NCBI GenBank assembly: GCA_964497615.1
Contig: CAZCEC010000065.1
Span: forward strand, 1-37,857
Length of the DNA: 37,857 nt
Reading direction: 5' to 3'
Source: CAZCEC01 sp964497615
GTDB lineage: Bacteria > Chloroflexota > Anaerolineae > Anaerolineales > UBA6663
Part shown: piece by piece, positions 12,623 to 21,219 of the stretch
Layout of the letters: each line of letters starts with the position of its first letter
Numbering within the stretch: position 1 is the stretch's first letter
Notes under the pieces: generated by a model
Databases searched by the model: none
Told to the model about the DNA's origin: nothing
Seen by the model: only the letters and a program-made list of their open reading frames with translations
Translations under genes and position numbers: made by a program

Positions 12623-15547
12623 TTAGTCCCCCCGCCGCCGCAGGTACAGCTTTGTCAACTCCTCCGCCACCGCCGGGACGAGCGCCAACCCCAGCACCAC
12701 CTGCCACTCCGGCCAGGTGAGGGCATGGGTATTGAAGATGGGCTGGAGGAACGGCACGAAGACCGTCAGCAGCAGCAAGGTCATTGACAGAGCGACCGCC
12801 CCCACCAGGTACTTGTTGGAGAAGAAACCCAGCCGGAAGATGGAGATGCGCTCGGAGCGCACGGTGAAGGCGCGGAAGAGTTCGGCCAGCGAGAGCGTGA
12901 CGAACGCCATGGTCTCGGCGGTCTGCACATCTATGCCTGACCAGTCGTAGCGGATGAGGGCGAGGATGGGATTGCCGGCGGCCAGCGGCTCCGCCCCCAG
13001 GTGCCAGTACAGGCCCACGCCGAAGGCGGTGAGCACGGCGGCCGTCTGTGCAATGGTCTGCACCACGATGCCCAGGCGCATAGGACCGTGCACGATCGGC
13101 TCGGTCTTGGGGCGGGGTTTGTGCTCCATCACGTCTGGGTCGCCCTTTTCCATCGCCAGGGCCAGGGCGGGCGCGCCGTCGGTAACCAGATTGAGCCACA
13201 GCAATTGGATGGCCGTGAGCGGGTGCGGCAGACCGGCCAGCACCGCCAGGAAGATGATCATGATCTCGGCCACGTTGGACGAGAGCAGGAAGAACACGAA
13301 CTTGCGGATGTTGGCGTAGATAATGCGGCCCTGCTCGACCGCCGAGACGATGCTGGCGAAGTTGTCATCGGTCAGCACCATGTCGGCCGTTTCCTTGGCC
13401 ACGTCGGTGCCGGTGATGCCCATCGCCACGCCGATATCGGCGCGCTTGAGGGCGGGGGCATCGTTGACGCCGTCGCCGGTCATGGCTACGACGGCGTTGG
13501 TCTGGCGCAGCGCCTCCACGATGCGCACCTTGTGCTGCGGGTTGACGCGGGCGAACACATCAGTCGTCTTGAGCGTCTCCACCAGTTGAGCGTCGGTCTG
13601 CGTTTCCAATTCACTGCCTGGCAGCACGTGGCGGCCAGGCTGGAGCAGGCCGATGCCGCGGGCGATGGCCTCGGCGGTGTCGGGGTAGTCGCCGGTGATC
13701 ATGATGGTGCGAATGCCGGCATGGCGCGCCTTGGTGATAGCCGGGGGCACTTCCGGCCGGGCCGGGTCGATCATGCCGAACATGCCCAGGAAGATCAGGT
13801 CGCGCTCCACGGCCTCGGGCGTGGCCTCCTTGGGCGGCGCGTCGGTGATGCGGTAGGCGACCGCCAGAACGCGCAGCGCCTCCTGGGCCATGCCCTCGTT
13901 CGCGTCCAGGATGCGGGCGCGCAGGTCATCGGTCAGCGGCACCGGCGCATCATCCATGCGCTGATAGTGGGTGCAGTGCTCCATGATGACGTCCGGCGCG
14001 CCCTTGGTGGTGATGACGTATATTTGGCCAGTGTCTTCGGTGTGCTCATCGAAGGGGCTGGGGTCAGTGTGCTTGGGATCCACCACGTCCAGGATGGTGC
14101 TCATGCGCTTGCGCTCGGAGTCGAACGGCACTTCTTGCAGGCGCGGGTAAGCGCGTTCCAGGTCGGGCTTGTGGGCGCCGGCCTTGGCCGCGGCCACCAC
14201 GATGGCGCCTTCGGTGGGGTCGCCCACCACCCGGTACGCCTGGCCGCCTTCCGACGCGCCCACCGTTTCCAGGTAGGCGTCGGAGGCCAGGTCGCCCGCC
14301 CACAGCGAGGTGAGGGCGCCGGGGTAGCGGGTCAGGTCCACCTTCTGATCGTTGAGCTTGAACTCGCCGCGCGGGTCGTAGCCCTCGCCGGTGATGTGGA
14401 ACAGGCGGTCATCCACCCACAAGCGCACCACCGTCATCTGGTTTTGGGTCAGGGTGCCGGTTTTGTCGGAGCAGATGACGCTGGCCGCGCCCAGGGTCTC
14501 CACGGAGGCCAGCCGGCGAATGAGCGCGTGCCGGCGCACCATCTCGCGCATGCCGATGGCCAGGGTAATGGTGACGACAGCCGGCAGGCCCTCCGGCACG
14601 GCGGCGATGGCCAGCCCCACGGCCACCAGGAAGAAGTCGCTCAGTTCCGTGGAGTACTGGGTGAAGTAGGCCCCCAGCCCCTGACCGGTGAGCACAGCCA
14701 AATCGGTCTGCTGGAAGGCGGCCACCAGGAATACCAGGCCGCAGACGATCAGGGCGATGACGCCGAGTTGTTTGCCCAGTTCGTCCAGCCGCTGCTGGAG
14801 CGGCGTCGGCTCAGTGTCAAGGGTCTGCAGCATCTGGGCGATCAGGCCCATCTGCGTGTGCATGCCAGTGCCGACGACGATGCCGCGCCCGCGCCCGCGC
14901 GTGATCAGGGTGCCCATGAAGGCGGTATTGCGCCGGTCGCCCAGGGGGATATCGGCTTCCAGCCGGGCCTGGGCGGTCTTCTCCACCGCCACCGATTCGC
15001 CCGTCAGCGCGGCTTCCTCAATGCGCAGATTGATGGACTCAATCAGCCGCAGATCGGCCGGAACGTAGTTGCCGTCTTCCAGGACGACCACGTCGCCGGG
15101 CACCAGCTCCCGGCTGGGGACGGTGATGCGCGTGCCGCCGCGGATGACGAAGGCGTTGGGCGCGGCCAGCTTCTTAAGGGCGGCCAGCGCTTCCTCGGCC
15201 TTCGACTCCTGCACCACGCCGATGATGGCGTTGAGCAGCACGATGGCGATGATGGCCGCCGCCTCCACCCACTCTCCCAGCACGGCCGAGATCAGGCTGG
15301 CCACGATGAGGATGATGACAACGAAGCTGGTGAACTGCTCCAACACCAACTTCCAGAATGGCGGGCGCGGCGCTTCCCGCAGTTCGTTCGGGCCCAATTC
15401 CTCCAGCCGGCGGGCGGCCTCCTCCGGCGTCAGCCCCGCCTGGAGCCGGGTGGCCAGCTTGTTTTCCACCGCCTCCACGGGCTCGCTGTGCCAGGCGGCC
15501 TGCCCGCTGAGGGTCGTTACACTGAATTTGGGGGTGCTGTCCGGCAT
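12623..15547 (-). CDS. P-type cation ATPase, Ca2+ (type IIA, SERCA-like)
   Basis: 974 residues, full length. It pumps cations, most likely Ca2+, out of the cytoplasm at the cost of ATP. In order: a cation-ATPase N-terminal domain (LATRLQAGLTPEEAARRL), TM1-2, an actuator loop with LTGES (about 181), TM3-4 with VPEGLP (317-322), the phosphorylation site CSDKTGTLTQ with Asp361, the nucleotide-binding KGAPD, the hinge TGDGVNDAPAL, and a six-helix C-terminal bundle. The M5 stretch with NVAEIM and the M6 stretch LLWLNLVTDGAPAL carry Asn, Glu, Thr and Asp ligands of the IIA type. A good promoter and AGGAG six bases before the ATG support the start. Large ORFs on the other strand are shadows. Confidence 0.95.
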   Translation of the reverse strand: MPDSTPKFSVTTLSGQAAWHSEPVEAVENKLATRLQAGLTPEEAARRLEELGPNELREAPRPPFWKLVLEQFTSFVVIILIVASLISAVLGEWVEAAAIIAIVLLNAIIGVVQESKAEEALAALKKLAAPNAFVIRGGTRITVPSRELVPGDVVVLEDGNYVPADLRLIESINLRIEEAALTGESVAVEKTAQARLEADIPLGDRRNTAFMGTLITRGRGRGIVVGTGMHTQMGLIAQMLQTLDTEPTPLQQRLDELGKQLGVIALIVCGLVFLVAAFQQTDLAVLTGQGLGAYFTQYSTELSDFFLVAVGLAIAAVPEGLPAVVTITLAIGMREMVRRHALIRRLASVETLGAASVICSDKTGTLTQNQMTVVRLWVDDRLFHITGEGYDPRGEFKLNDQKVDLTRYPGALTSLWAGDLASDAYLETVGASEGGQAYRVVGDPTEGAIVVAAAKAGAHKPDLERAYPRLQEVPFDSERKRMSTILDVVDPKHTDPSPFDEHTEDTGQIYVITTKGAPDVIMEHCTHYQRMDDAPVPLTDDLRARILDANEGMAQEALRVLAVAYRITDAPPKEATPEAVERDLIFLGMFGMIDPARPEVPPAITKARHAGIRTIMITGDYPDTAEAIARGIGLLQPGRHVLPGSELETQTDAQLVETLKTTDVFARVNPQHKVRIVEALRQTNAVVAMTGDGVNDAPALKRADIGVAMGITGTDVAKETADMVLTDDNFASIVSAVEQGRIIYANIRKFVFFLLSSNVAEIMIIFLAVLAGLPHPLTAIQLLWLNLVTDGAPALALAMEKGDPDVMEHKPRPKTEPIVHGPMRLGIVVQTIAQTAAVLTAFGVGLYWHLGAEPLAAGNPILALIRYDWSGIDVQTAETMAFVTLSLAELFRAFTVRSERISIFRLGFFSNKYLVGAVALSMTLLLLTVFVPFLQPIFNTHALTWPEWQVVLGLALVPAVAEELTKLYLRRRGD

Positions 15548-15581
15548 ACAGGCTCCTGCTGTAGTAAGGTCGCTGCAACCA

Positions 15582-15598
15582 GCCGCGCAGCGCGCGGC
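15582..15598 (-). other. hairpin in the ATPase leader
   Basis: GCCGCGC (15582-15588) and GCGCGGC (15592-15598) pair around a 3-nt loop within the predicted 79-nt leader, upstream of the ribosome binding site. No T-tract. Confidence 0.5.
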
Positions 15599-15632
15599 CT
15601 GTCAATAACATGCGCATGGGGAATCAAAGGGC

Positions 15633-15661
15633 ATTATAACTGGCGGACGTATGCGTGCCAA
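15633..15661 (-). promoter_or_regulatory. promoter of the P-type ATPase
   Basis: TTGGCA (15656-15661), 17-bp spacer, TATAAT (15633-15638) on the minus strand. Predicted leader about 79 nt. Confidence 0.8.
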
Positions 15662-15713
15662 CCGGCACAAACGCCTGATTGGCTGGCATTTACCTGCCGC
15701 TTTGTTGACAGGC

Positions 15714-15719
15714 TATAAT
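15714..15719 (+). promoter_or_regulatory. -10 of the xpt-guaA operon
   Basis: TATAAT. A TTGACA at 15704-15709 is only 4 bp upstream and cannot serve as its -35; the best alternative is TTTACC at 19 bp. The remaining leader (about 32 nt) is too short for a purine riboswitch. Confidence 0.6.
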
Positions 15720-15757
15720 GCAGCCAATCCCCACCCATTACAGGTTACCTCACCCCC

Positions 15758-16330
15758 ATGGACCTTCTCAAACAACGCATCGCCCGCGACGGCAAAAACC
15801 TCGGCAACGGCATTCTCAAAGTGGACGGCTTTATCAACCACCAGGTGGACCCGGCCTTGATGGACGCCTGCGGGCGCGAGCTGGCCGCGCGTTTCCGCGA
15901 TCTGGGCGCCACCAAGGTGCTCACCGCCGAAATTTCCGGCATCGCCCCGGCGCTCACCACCGCCCTGCACCTGGGGCTGCCGGTGGTCTATGCCCGCAAG
16001 CAAAAGCCCATCACCATGCCCAACGAAATCTTTCTTACCCTGGCGCCCTCGCACACCAAGGGCCGCACGGTGGAGTTGATCGTCTCGCCTGAGTACCTGC
16101 GCTCCAGCGAGCGGGTGCTGATCATTGACGACTTCCTGGCTTCCGGCCAGACCATCCTGGGGCTGGCGCGGCTGGCGCAGGCGGCCGGGGCCACCGTCAT
16201 CGGCATCGGCGCCGTCATCGAGAAATCCTTCGAGGGCGGGCGCGCGGCGCTGGCGACGTTGGGCGTGCCGATCAAGTCGCTGGCGATCATTACCGACATG
16301 AGCGACGGGCAGATCGTTTTCGAGGCGTGA
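15758..16330 (+). CDS. xpt: xanthine phosphoribosyltransferase
   Basis: 190 residues. Converts xanthine plus PRPP to XMP. The N terminus MDLLKQRIARDGKNLGNGILKVDGF, KVLTAEISGIAPAL, the hood segment PVVYARKQKPITM and the PRPP-binding loop VLIIDDFLASGQT are as in the Gram-positive Xpt family. It overlaps guaA by one base. Together they turn salvaged xanthine into XMP and then GMP, so operon context and function agree. Confidence 0.96.
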   Translation: MDLLKQRIARDGKNLGNGILKVDGFINHQVDPALMDACGRELAARFRDLGATKVLTAEISGIAPALTTALHLGLPVVYARKQKPITMPNEIFLTLAPSHTKGRTVELIVSPEYLRSSERVLIIDDFLASGQTILGLARLAQAAGATVIGIGAVIEKSFEGGRAALATLGVPIKSLAIITDMSDGQIVFEA

Positions 16331-17988
16331 TGGACACCATCGCCATCCTCGACTTTGGCTCGCAGTATTCGCAGCTCATCGCGCGGCGGGTGCGCGAGCT
16401 CAACGTCTACTGCCAACTCTTCCCGCACGATGCGCCCGCCGAGCAGGTGCTGAGGCTGAAGCCGGTGGGCTTCATCCTGTCCGGCGGCCCGTCGTCCGTC
16501 TACGATGCCGGCGCGCCCCAACTGCCCGGCTACGTGCTGAAGGCGGGCAAGCCGGTGCTGGGCATCTGCTATGGGATGCAGTTGCTGGCCCAGGCCCTGG
16601 GCGGGCACGTGGGCGCCTCGGACCGGCGCGAGTATGGGCGGGCGGAGGTGCGGCCGGTCAAGACAGAGGTCAGAAGTCGGAAGTCGGAAATCGGAAATGG
16701 GGTTCCGACTTCCAACTTCCGACTTCCGAATTCCAACTTCATGGCCTGGATGAGCCACGGCGACAAGGTGGACCGGCTGCCGCCGGGGTTCGCGCTGGCG
16801 GCCGAGTCCGACAACTGCGCCATCGCGGCGATGGTGGATGAGTCCCGCAAGCTATACGGCATCCAGTTTCACCCCGAGGTGAACCACACCGAGCATGGGC
16901 GCGATGTGCTGCGCAGCTTTCTGGCCGCCACGGGTGCACGCACCGAGTGGACGCCCGGCTCGATGGTGGAAGAAGCTCTGGCGCGGGTGCAGGCGCAGGT
17001 TGGAGCGGCGCCGGTGGTGGCGGCGGTCAGCGGGGGCGTAGACTCGTCGGTGGCGGCGGCCCTGGTGCACCGCGCCATCGGCGACGCGCTGACCTGCATC
17101 TTTGTGGATACCGGCATGCTGCGCGCGGGCGAGCCGGAGGCGGTGGTGAAGGCATTCCGCGATACGCTGGGGGCGCGCCTCATCGCCATCAACGCCGCCG
17201 AGGAGTTCCTGGAGGCCCTGACCGGGGTGACAGACCCCGAGCAGAAGCGAAAGATCATCGGCGAGAAGTTCATTCGCATCTTCGAGCGGGAGGCGCGGCG
17301 GCTAGGAGAAGCGCAGACGAACGACGAAGGACGAAGGACGGACGAGAGCGGAGCGGCGGGGAGCGGCGGGGCCAAGTTCTTGGTGCAGGGGACCATTTAC
17401 CCGGACGTGGTGGAGAGCCAGGGGCCGGAGCGGCAAGTGGCGGCGAAGATCAAGACCCACCACAACGTGGGCGGGCTGCCGCAAGATTTGGGATTTGAGC
17501 TGGTGGAGCCGCTGCGCTTCCTCTTTAAGGACGAAGTGCGAGCGGCGGGCCTGGCGCTGGGCCTGCCCGCCAGCATGGTCTGGCGGCAGCCCTTCCCCGG
17601 GCCGGGGCTGGCCGTGCGCTGCCTGGGCGAGATCACCTGGGAGCGCCTGGAAACCCTGCGCGCCGCCGACAAGATCGTGACCGACGAACTGGACGCGGCA
17701 GGGCTATTGCGGCCCGGCCCGGACGGAGCGAAGGCGGCCACCTCGCAGGCGTTCGCGGTGCTGCTGCCGGTGCGGTCGGTGGGAGTGATGGGCGATTACC
17801 GCACCTACCAGGAGGTGTGCGCGCTGCGGGCCGTGACCACCGACGACTTTATGACCGCCGACTGGGCGCGGCTGCCGTATGACGTGCTGGCCCGCATCTC
17901 CAGCCGCATCGTCAATGAGGTGCGCGGCATCAACCGCGTGGTCTACGACATCTCCAGCAAGCCGCCGGCCACGATTGAGTGGGAATAA
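16330..17988 (+). CDS. guaA: glutamine-hydrolysing GMP synthase with repeat-derived insertions
   Basis: 552 residues. Makes GMP from XMP, ATP and glutamine. Class I amidotransferase domain: C80 in GICYGMQ, the His-Glu pair in FHPEVNHTEHG. ATP-pyrophosphatase domain: P-loop SGGVDSSVAA (about 236). The C-terminal dimer domain ends ISSKPPATIEWE. Two segments are unlike the family. Residues about 112-137 come from an AGTCGGA-type hairpin repeat just before WMSHGDKV. Residues 326-347 come from a GACGAAG-type repeat just before AKFLVQGTIYPDVVES. Both keep the frame and all catalytic motifs survive, so the enzyme may be functional with surface loops altered. Start: ATG overlapping the xpt TGA; GTG 16327 is also possible. 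Confidence 0.95.
   Translation: MDTIAILDFGSQYSQLIARRVRELNVYCQLFPHDAPAEQVLRLKPVGFILSGGPSSVYDAGAPQLPGYVLKAGKPVLGICYGMQLLAQALGGHVGASDRREYGRAEVRPVKTEVRSRKSEIGNGVPTSNFRLPNSNFMAWMSHGDKVDRLPPGFALAAESDNCAIAAMVDESRKLYGIQFHPEVNHTEHGRDVLRSFLAATGARTEWTPGSMVEEALARVQAQVGAAPVVAAVSGGVDSSVAAALVHRAIGDALTCIFVDTGMLRAGEPEAVVKAFRDTLGARLIAINAAEEFLEALTGVTDPEQKRKIIGEKFIRIFEREARRLGEAQTNDEGRRTDESGAAGSGGAKFLVQGTIYPDVVESQGPERQVAAKIKTHHNVGGLPQDLGFELVEPLRFLFKDEVRAAGLALGLPASMVWRQPFPGPGLAVRCLGEITWERLETLRAADKIVTDELDAAGLLRPGPDGAKAATSQAFAVLLPVRSVGVMGDYRTYQEVCALRAVTTDDFMTADWARLPYDVLARISSRIVNEVRGINRVVYDISSKPPATIEWE
16666..16740. repeat. AGTCGGA-family hairpin repeat inside guaA
   Basis: The left arm carries AGAAGTCGGAAGTCGGAAAT (from 16672) and the right arm TTCCGACTTCC, AACTTCCGACTTCC (from 16703), that is, tandem heptamers in opposite orientation. 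It replaces or interrupts the loop normally found between the amidotransferase beta strands, in frame and without a stop. Confidence 0.85.
17305..17370. repeat. GACGAAGG-family repeat inside guaA
   Basis: 66 nt (22 codons) containing GACGAACGACGAAGGACGA and a GGAGCGGCGGG doublet. It encodes GEAQTNDEGRR and DESGAAGSGG between two conserved GuaA blocks. Only one orientation of the heptamer is present here. Confidence 0.78.
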
Positions 17989-18025
17989 CCCTTGCGCCGC
18001 CGCGCGCAACCGCGCGGCGCGCCAG

Positions 18026-18035
18026 CCGTATACGG
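18026..18035. promoter_or_regulatory. 10-bp palindrome upstream of the membrane protein gene
   Basis: CCGTATACGG is a perfect palindrome 33 nt before the next ATG, between guaA and the membrane protein gene. It could be a repressor site or chance. Confidence 0.35.
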
Positions 18036-18067
18036 TGGTGTGAGGGCATAGCAAAGGAGAATGGACC

Positions 18068-19009
18068 ATGTCACTCGATTATGGGGCAATTCTGCGCCGG
18101 GCCTGGCAGATAACGTGGAATAACAAGATTCTGTGGCTGTTTGGCATCCTGGCCGGCCTGGCCGCCGGGAACAGCCCCAACGTGGGCCGGCGCCTGCCGG
18201 AAATCAACTATCGCTTTGACTACCAAAACCCCGACCTGCCGCCGGGCCTGCGCCGGATGCTGGGCGAAAACCTGGACCCCAACGTCATCCTGGCCATCAT
18301 TGCCGGGTTGGCCTGCTTGGCCCTGGTGATCTTTATCATCGCTTTGGTTTTGGGCGTGATTGGCCGGGGCGGCCTCATCGGTGGGATCAGGCTGGCCGAC
18401 AAGCAGGGCAAGGTGAGCTTCGGCGAGGCCTGGGCCATCGGCGTGCGCAAGTTCCTGGTGGTGTTCGCCATCGGCCTGGTGGTGTGGATCATCGGCCTGC
18501 TGATCGCGGGCGCCTCCACCCTGCTGGCGGCCACCATCTGCCTCGCGCCCCTGGCCTGCATCGGGTTCCTGCTCGTGGCCGTGCTGGGCGTATGGACGCA
18601 GTTGGCGCAGATCGCAGCGGTGAAGGACGACCTGGACATCTTCGCCGCGCTGACCCGCGCCTGGCAGGTGATCCGCGACAACCTTGCCAGCGTCGTGGTG
18701 CTGGGGCTGATCCTGGTCGTGATCGGCATCGTCGCCGGGTTTGTGCTGGCCGCGCCGGTGATATTCATTGCGCTGCCAGCCGCCGTCGGCTTCATCTTCC
18801 TGGCCTCCAGCGACGCCGCCATTGCCGGCAATATCGGCATGATCGTCGGCGGGCTGTGCCTGGTGGTGTACGTGCCTATCGCCATCATCGTCGGCGGCAT
18901 CCTGCAAACCTGGGTGACCGCAGCCTGGACCCTGGCGTATGAGCAGATGAGCATGGCGCGGCCCGCTGCGGCGGCGCCTGCGGCTCCGGCTATCCCGCCA
19001 GTTTCGTAG
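18068..19009 (+). CDS. multi-pass membrane protein of unknown function
   Basis: 313 residues from ATG 18068, with AAAGGAG nine bases upstream. The opening YGAILRRAWQITWNNKILWLFGILAGL and the repeated long hydrophobic helices (about six to seven) resemble the DUF7544 / glycerophosphodiester-phosphodiesterase-type membrane domain family common in bacteria as small integral membrane proteins. An amphipathic FAALTRAWQVIRDNL repeat in the middle and an Ala/Pro-rich tail are typical. No catalytic residues are evident. It lies 79 nt after guaA and may be cotranscribed. Confidence 0.75.
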   Translation: MSLDYGAILRRAWQITWNNKILWLFGILAGLAAGNSPNVGRRLPEINYRFDYQNPDLPPGLRRMLGENLDPNVILAIIAGLACLALVIFIIALVLGVIGRGGLIGGIRLADKQGKVSFGEAWAIGVRKFLVVFAIGLVVWIIGLLIAGASTLLAATICLAPLACIGFLLVAVLGVWTQLAQIAAVKDDLDIFAALTRAWQVIRDNLASVVVLGLILVVIGIVAGFVLAAPVIFIALPAAVGFIFLASSDAAIAGNIGMIVGGLCLVVYVPIAIIVGGILQTWVTAAWTLAYEQMSMARPAAAAPAAPAIPPVS

Positions 19010-19019
19010 TTCCGTGCCG

Positions 19020-19061
19020 GAGTGTGGGAGTGTGGGTGTTCGGCGCCCCGCTCCCACACTC
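19020..19061. repeat. 11-bp perfect inverted repeat (GTGTGGGA type)
   Basis: GAGTGTGGGAG (19020-19030) and CTCCCACACTC (19051-19061) with tandem GTGTGGGA units. It lies between the membrane protein stop and hyuA. It may belong to a third family of hairpin repeats in this window; it lacks a terminator T-tract. Confidence 0.7.
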
Positions 19062-19090
19062 TCGGACTTCCACACCCCACCCCCTCCCGC

Positions 19091-21169
19091 ATGCGTCTCG
19101 GCGTCGACATCGGCGGCACCTTCACCGACTTCGTTCTGCTCGACGACGCGGGACGGGTGCGGCTGCACAAACGCCTCAGCACCCCCGCCGACCCGGCTCA
19201 GGCCGTGCTGGCGGGGGTGCACTTTCTGGACCTGCCCGCCGACCCCAGCGCCCTGGTGGTGCACGGCTCCACCATCGCCACCAATGCGCTGCTGGAGCGG
19301 CGCGGGGCGCGCACGGCCTTGATCACCACCCAGGGCTTCGCCGATGTGCTGGAGATCGGCCGGCAAAACCGGCCTGACCTGTACGCCCTGGTGCCCGAGC
19401 GGCCCGCCCCGCTGGTGCCGCGCGAGTGGCGCTTCGAGCTGCCTGAGCGAGTCACTGCCCGGGGCGAGGTGCTCATCCCCCTCGACCCTGCCGCCATCGA
19501 GGCCCTGATTCCCAAACTCGCCGCCGCCGGCATCGAGTCCGTGGCGGTGTGCTTCCTGTTCTCCTATTTGAGGCCGGAGCACGAGCGGATGGTGAAAGAG
19601 ATGCTGGAAGTCGGACGTCGGAAGTCAGATGGTGCTGGTCTCCGACCTCCGCCTTCTGACTTCGATGTATCCATTTCATCTGATCTACTGCCGGAATACC
19701 GCGAATTTGAGCGCACGGCGACGACCGTCATCAATGCCTACGTGGCGCCGGTGATGAACCGTTACCTGGGGCGGCTGGAGGCCGGTCTGCATCCGCGCCC
19801 CCTGCGGGTGATGCAGTCGAACGGCGGCAGCCTGAGCGCCGCCACGGCGCGCCAGCAGGCCGCGCGGACCGCCCTCTCCGGCCCGGCGGGGGGCGTGGTG
19901 GGCGCTTATGCCATCGCGGGTGGGGACATCATCACGTTCGACATGGGCGGCACCTCCACCGATGTGTGCCTGTGCTCTGGCGGCATCCCATTCACGTCCG
20001 AGGGCGAGATTGCCGCGTTGGGCCTGCCCCTGCGCCTGCCCATCATTGACATTCACACCGTGGGCGCGGGCGGCGGCAGCCTGGCACGGCTGGACGTGGG
20101 CGGCGCGCTGGTGGTCGGCCCCGAGTCGGCGGGGGCCGAGCCGGGGCCAGCCTGCTATGGGCGCGGCGGCGCGCACCCCACCGTCACCGATGCCAACCTG
20201 GTGCTGGGCCGGCTGCACCCGGCGCACTTCCTGGGCGGGCAGATGAGGCTGGATGTAGCGGCCGCGCGGGAGTCGCTGAGGCCGCTGGCGGCGCGGTTGG
20301 CCGGTTCGCCGGAGGGCGCGCCGCTGCCGGAGGGGGCGCTGGAGCGCGCCGCCTGGGGCGTGGTGCAAGTGGCGAATGCCGCCATGGAGCGCGCCATCCG
20401 CCGCATTTCGGTGGAGCGCGGCTATGACCCGGCTGACTTTACCCTGGTGGCGTTTGGCGGCGCGGGTCCCCTGCATGCCTGTGAGTTGGCGGCGCGCCTG
20501 GGCCTCGCCCGGGTGCTCGTGCCGCGCGCGCCGGGGGTGCTCTCGGCGCTGGGGATGCTGGCGGCCGATTTGGTGAAGGACTACTCCACAACCATCCTGC
20601 GGCCAGCGGCCGGATTGACGGCCGAGGCGCTGGCGGCCCTGTTCGCGCCGTGGGAGGCCACGGCCCTGGCCGAAATCGCTGTCGAAGCAGGGGCCAGGGC
20701 CGCGGTGCGCCTGGAACGCTCGGCGGATTTGCGTTACGCGGGACAGTCATTCGAGATCAATGTGCCGGTGCCGTCGGGCGTTCCCGACCCGGCGGTCCTG
20801 TCCGCCGAGTTCCATGCCCGCCATGCGCGCCGCTACGGCCACGCCCACCCGAGTGCGCCGGTTGAGATGGTCAACCTGCGCGTGCGGGCTGTTGGCCCGA
20901 CCCCGCCTCTGAATTTCGAGCCGCTGCCGGCCGCCGATAGCCCGGACCCGGCGACAGCCCAGTTGGCCGTGCGCCTGGCCTGGTTCGAGATGGACGGCAC
21001 GCTCCAGGCCCTGCCGGCGGCGATCTATGACCGCGAGGCCTTGCGCGCCGGCCACATCCTGGCCGGGCCAGCGATTGTCATCCAACTGGACGCAACGACA
21101 ATGATACCGCCAGGGTGGGCGGGCAAAGTGGGGACTGAAGGCCACCTCACGCTTCACCAGGCGAATTAG
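19091..21169 (+). CDS. hydantoinase/oxoprolinase subunit A (HyuA) family protein
   Basis: 692 residues, the usual HyuA length. The ATP-grasping actin-like half starts RLGVDIGGTFTDFVLLDD; GGDIITFDMGGTSTDVCLC and HTVGAGGGSLARLDVGGALVVGPESAGAEPGPACYG are diagnostic. With HyuB it forms an ATP-dependent amidase for cyclic amides such as hydantoins or 5-oxoproline; the substrate is unknown. I start at ATG 19091, since a longer reading runs through the upstream repeat. Residues about 173-191 are foreign to the family and are encoded by a hairpin repeat. hyuB, normally adjacent, is 3.1 kb away beyond two signalling genes and is frameshifted. Confidence 0.92.
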   Translation: MRLGVDIGGTFTDFVLLDDAGRVRLHKRLSTPADPAQAVLAGVHFLDLPADPSALVVHGSTIATNALLERRGARTALITTQGFADVLEIGRQNRPDLYALVPERPAPLVPREWRFELPERVTARGEVLIPLDPAAIEALIPKLAAAGIESVAVCFLFSYLRPEHERMVKEMLEVGRRKSDGAGLRPPPSDFDVSISSDLLPEYREFERTATTVINAYVAPVMNRYLGRLEAGLHPRPLRVMQSNGGSLSAATARQQAARTALSGPAGGVVGAYAIAGGDIITFDMGGTSTDVCLCSGGIPFTSEGEIAALGLPLRLPIIDIHTVGAGGGSLARLDVGGALVVGPESAGAEPGPACYGRGGAHPTVTDANLVLGRLHPAHFLGGQMRLDVAAARESLRPLAARLAGSPEGAPLPEGALERAAWGVVQVANAAMERAIRRISVERGYDPADFTLVAFGGAGPLHACELAARLGLARVLVPRAPGVLSALGMLAADLVKDYSTTILRPAAGLTAEALAALFAPWEATALAEIAVEAGARAAVRLERSADLRYAGQSFEINVPVPSGVPDPAVLSAEFHARHARRYGHAHPSAPVEMVNLRVRAVGPTPPLNFEPLPAADSPDPATAQLAVRLAWFEMDGTLQALPAAIYDREALRAGHILAGPAIVIQLDATTMIPPGWAGKVGTEGHLTLHQAN
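19607..19663. repeat. AGTCGGA-family hairpin repeat inside hyuA
   Basis: GAAGTCGGACGTCGGAAGTC on the left and CCGACCTCCGCCTTCTGACT on the right, same family as the guaA element at 16666-16740. It adds about 19 in-frame codons before SISSDLLPEYREFERT. Confidence 0.83.
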
Positions 21170-21198
21170 GGAGGGATCGACTCCGCGCCAAGGCCCCA

Positions 21199-21207
21199 TG
21201 CTACAAT
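21199..21207 (+). promoter_or_regulatory. extended -10 promoter of the VWA-FHA gene
   Basis: TG-C-TACAAT, identical to the element at 6852-6860. Predicted +1 near 21214, giving a leader of about 6 nt before the ATG at 21220. Confidence 0.62.
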
Positions 21208-21219
21208 GTGCCCCACCTC

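Noticed and set aside
13001..15718. A 905-residue plus-strand ORF
   Set aside because: Exact antisense of the P-type ATPase. Long His/Gln/Gly-rich frames opposite GC-rich genes are common artefacts.
15662..15757. Purine riboswitch before xpt
   Set aside because: The leader after the -10 is only about 32 nt and lacks the conserved purine-aptamer loops.
16666..17370. Intein or intron in guaA
   Set aside because: The inserts are about 75 and 66 bp, far too short, and are made of simple heptamer repeats.
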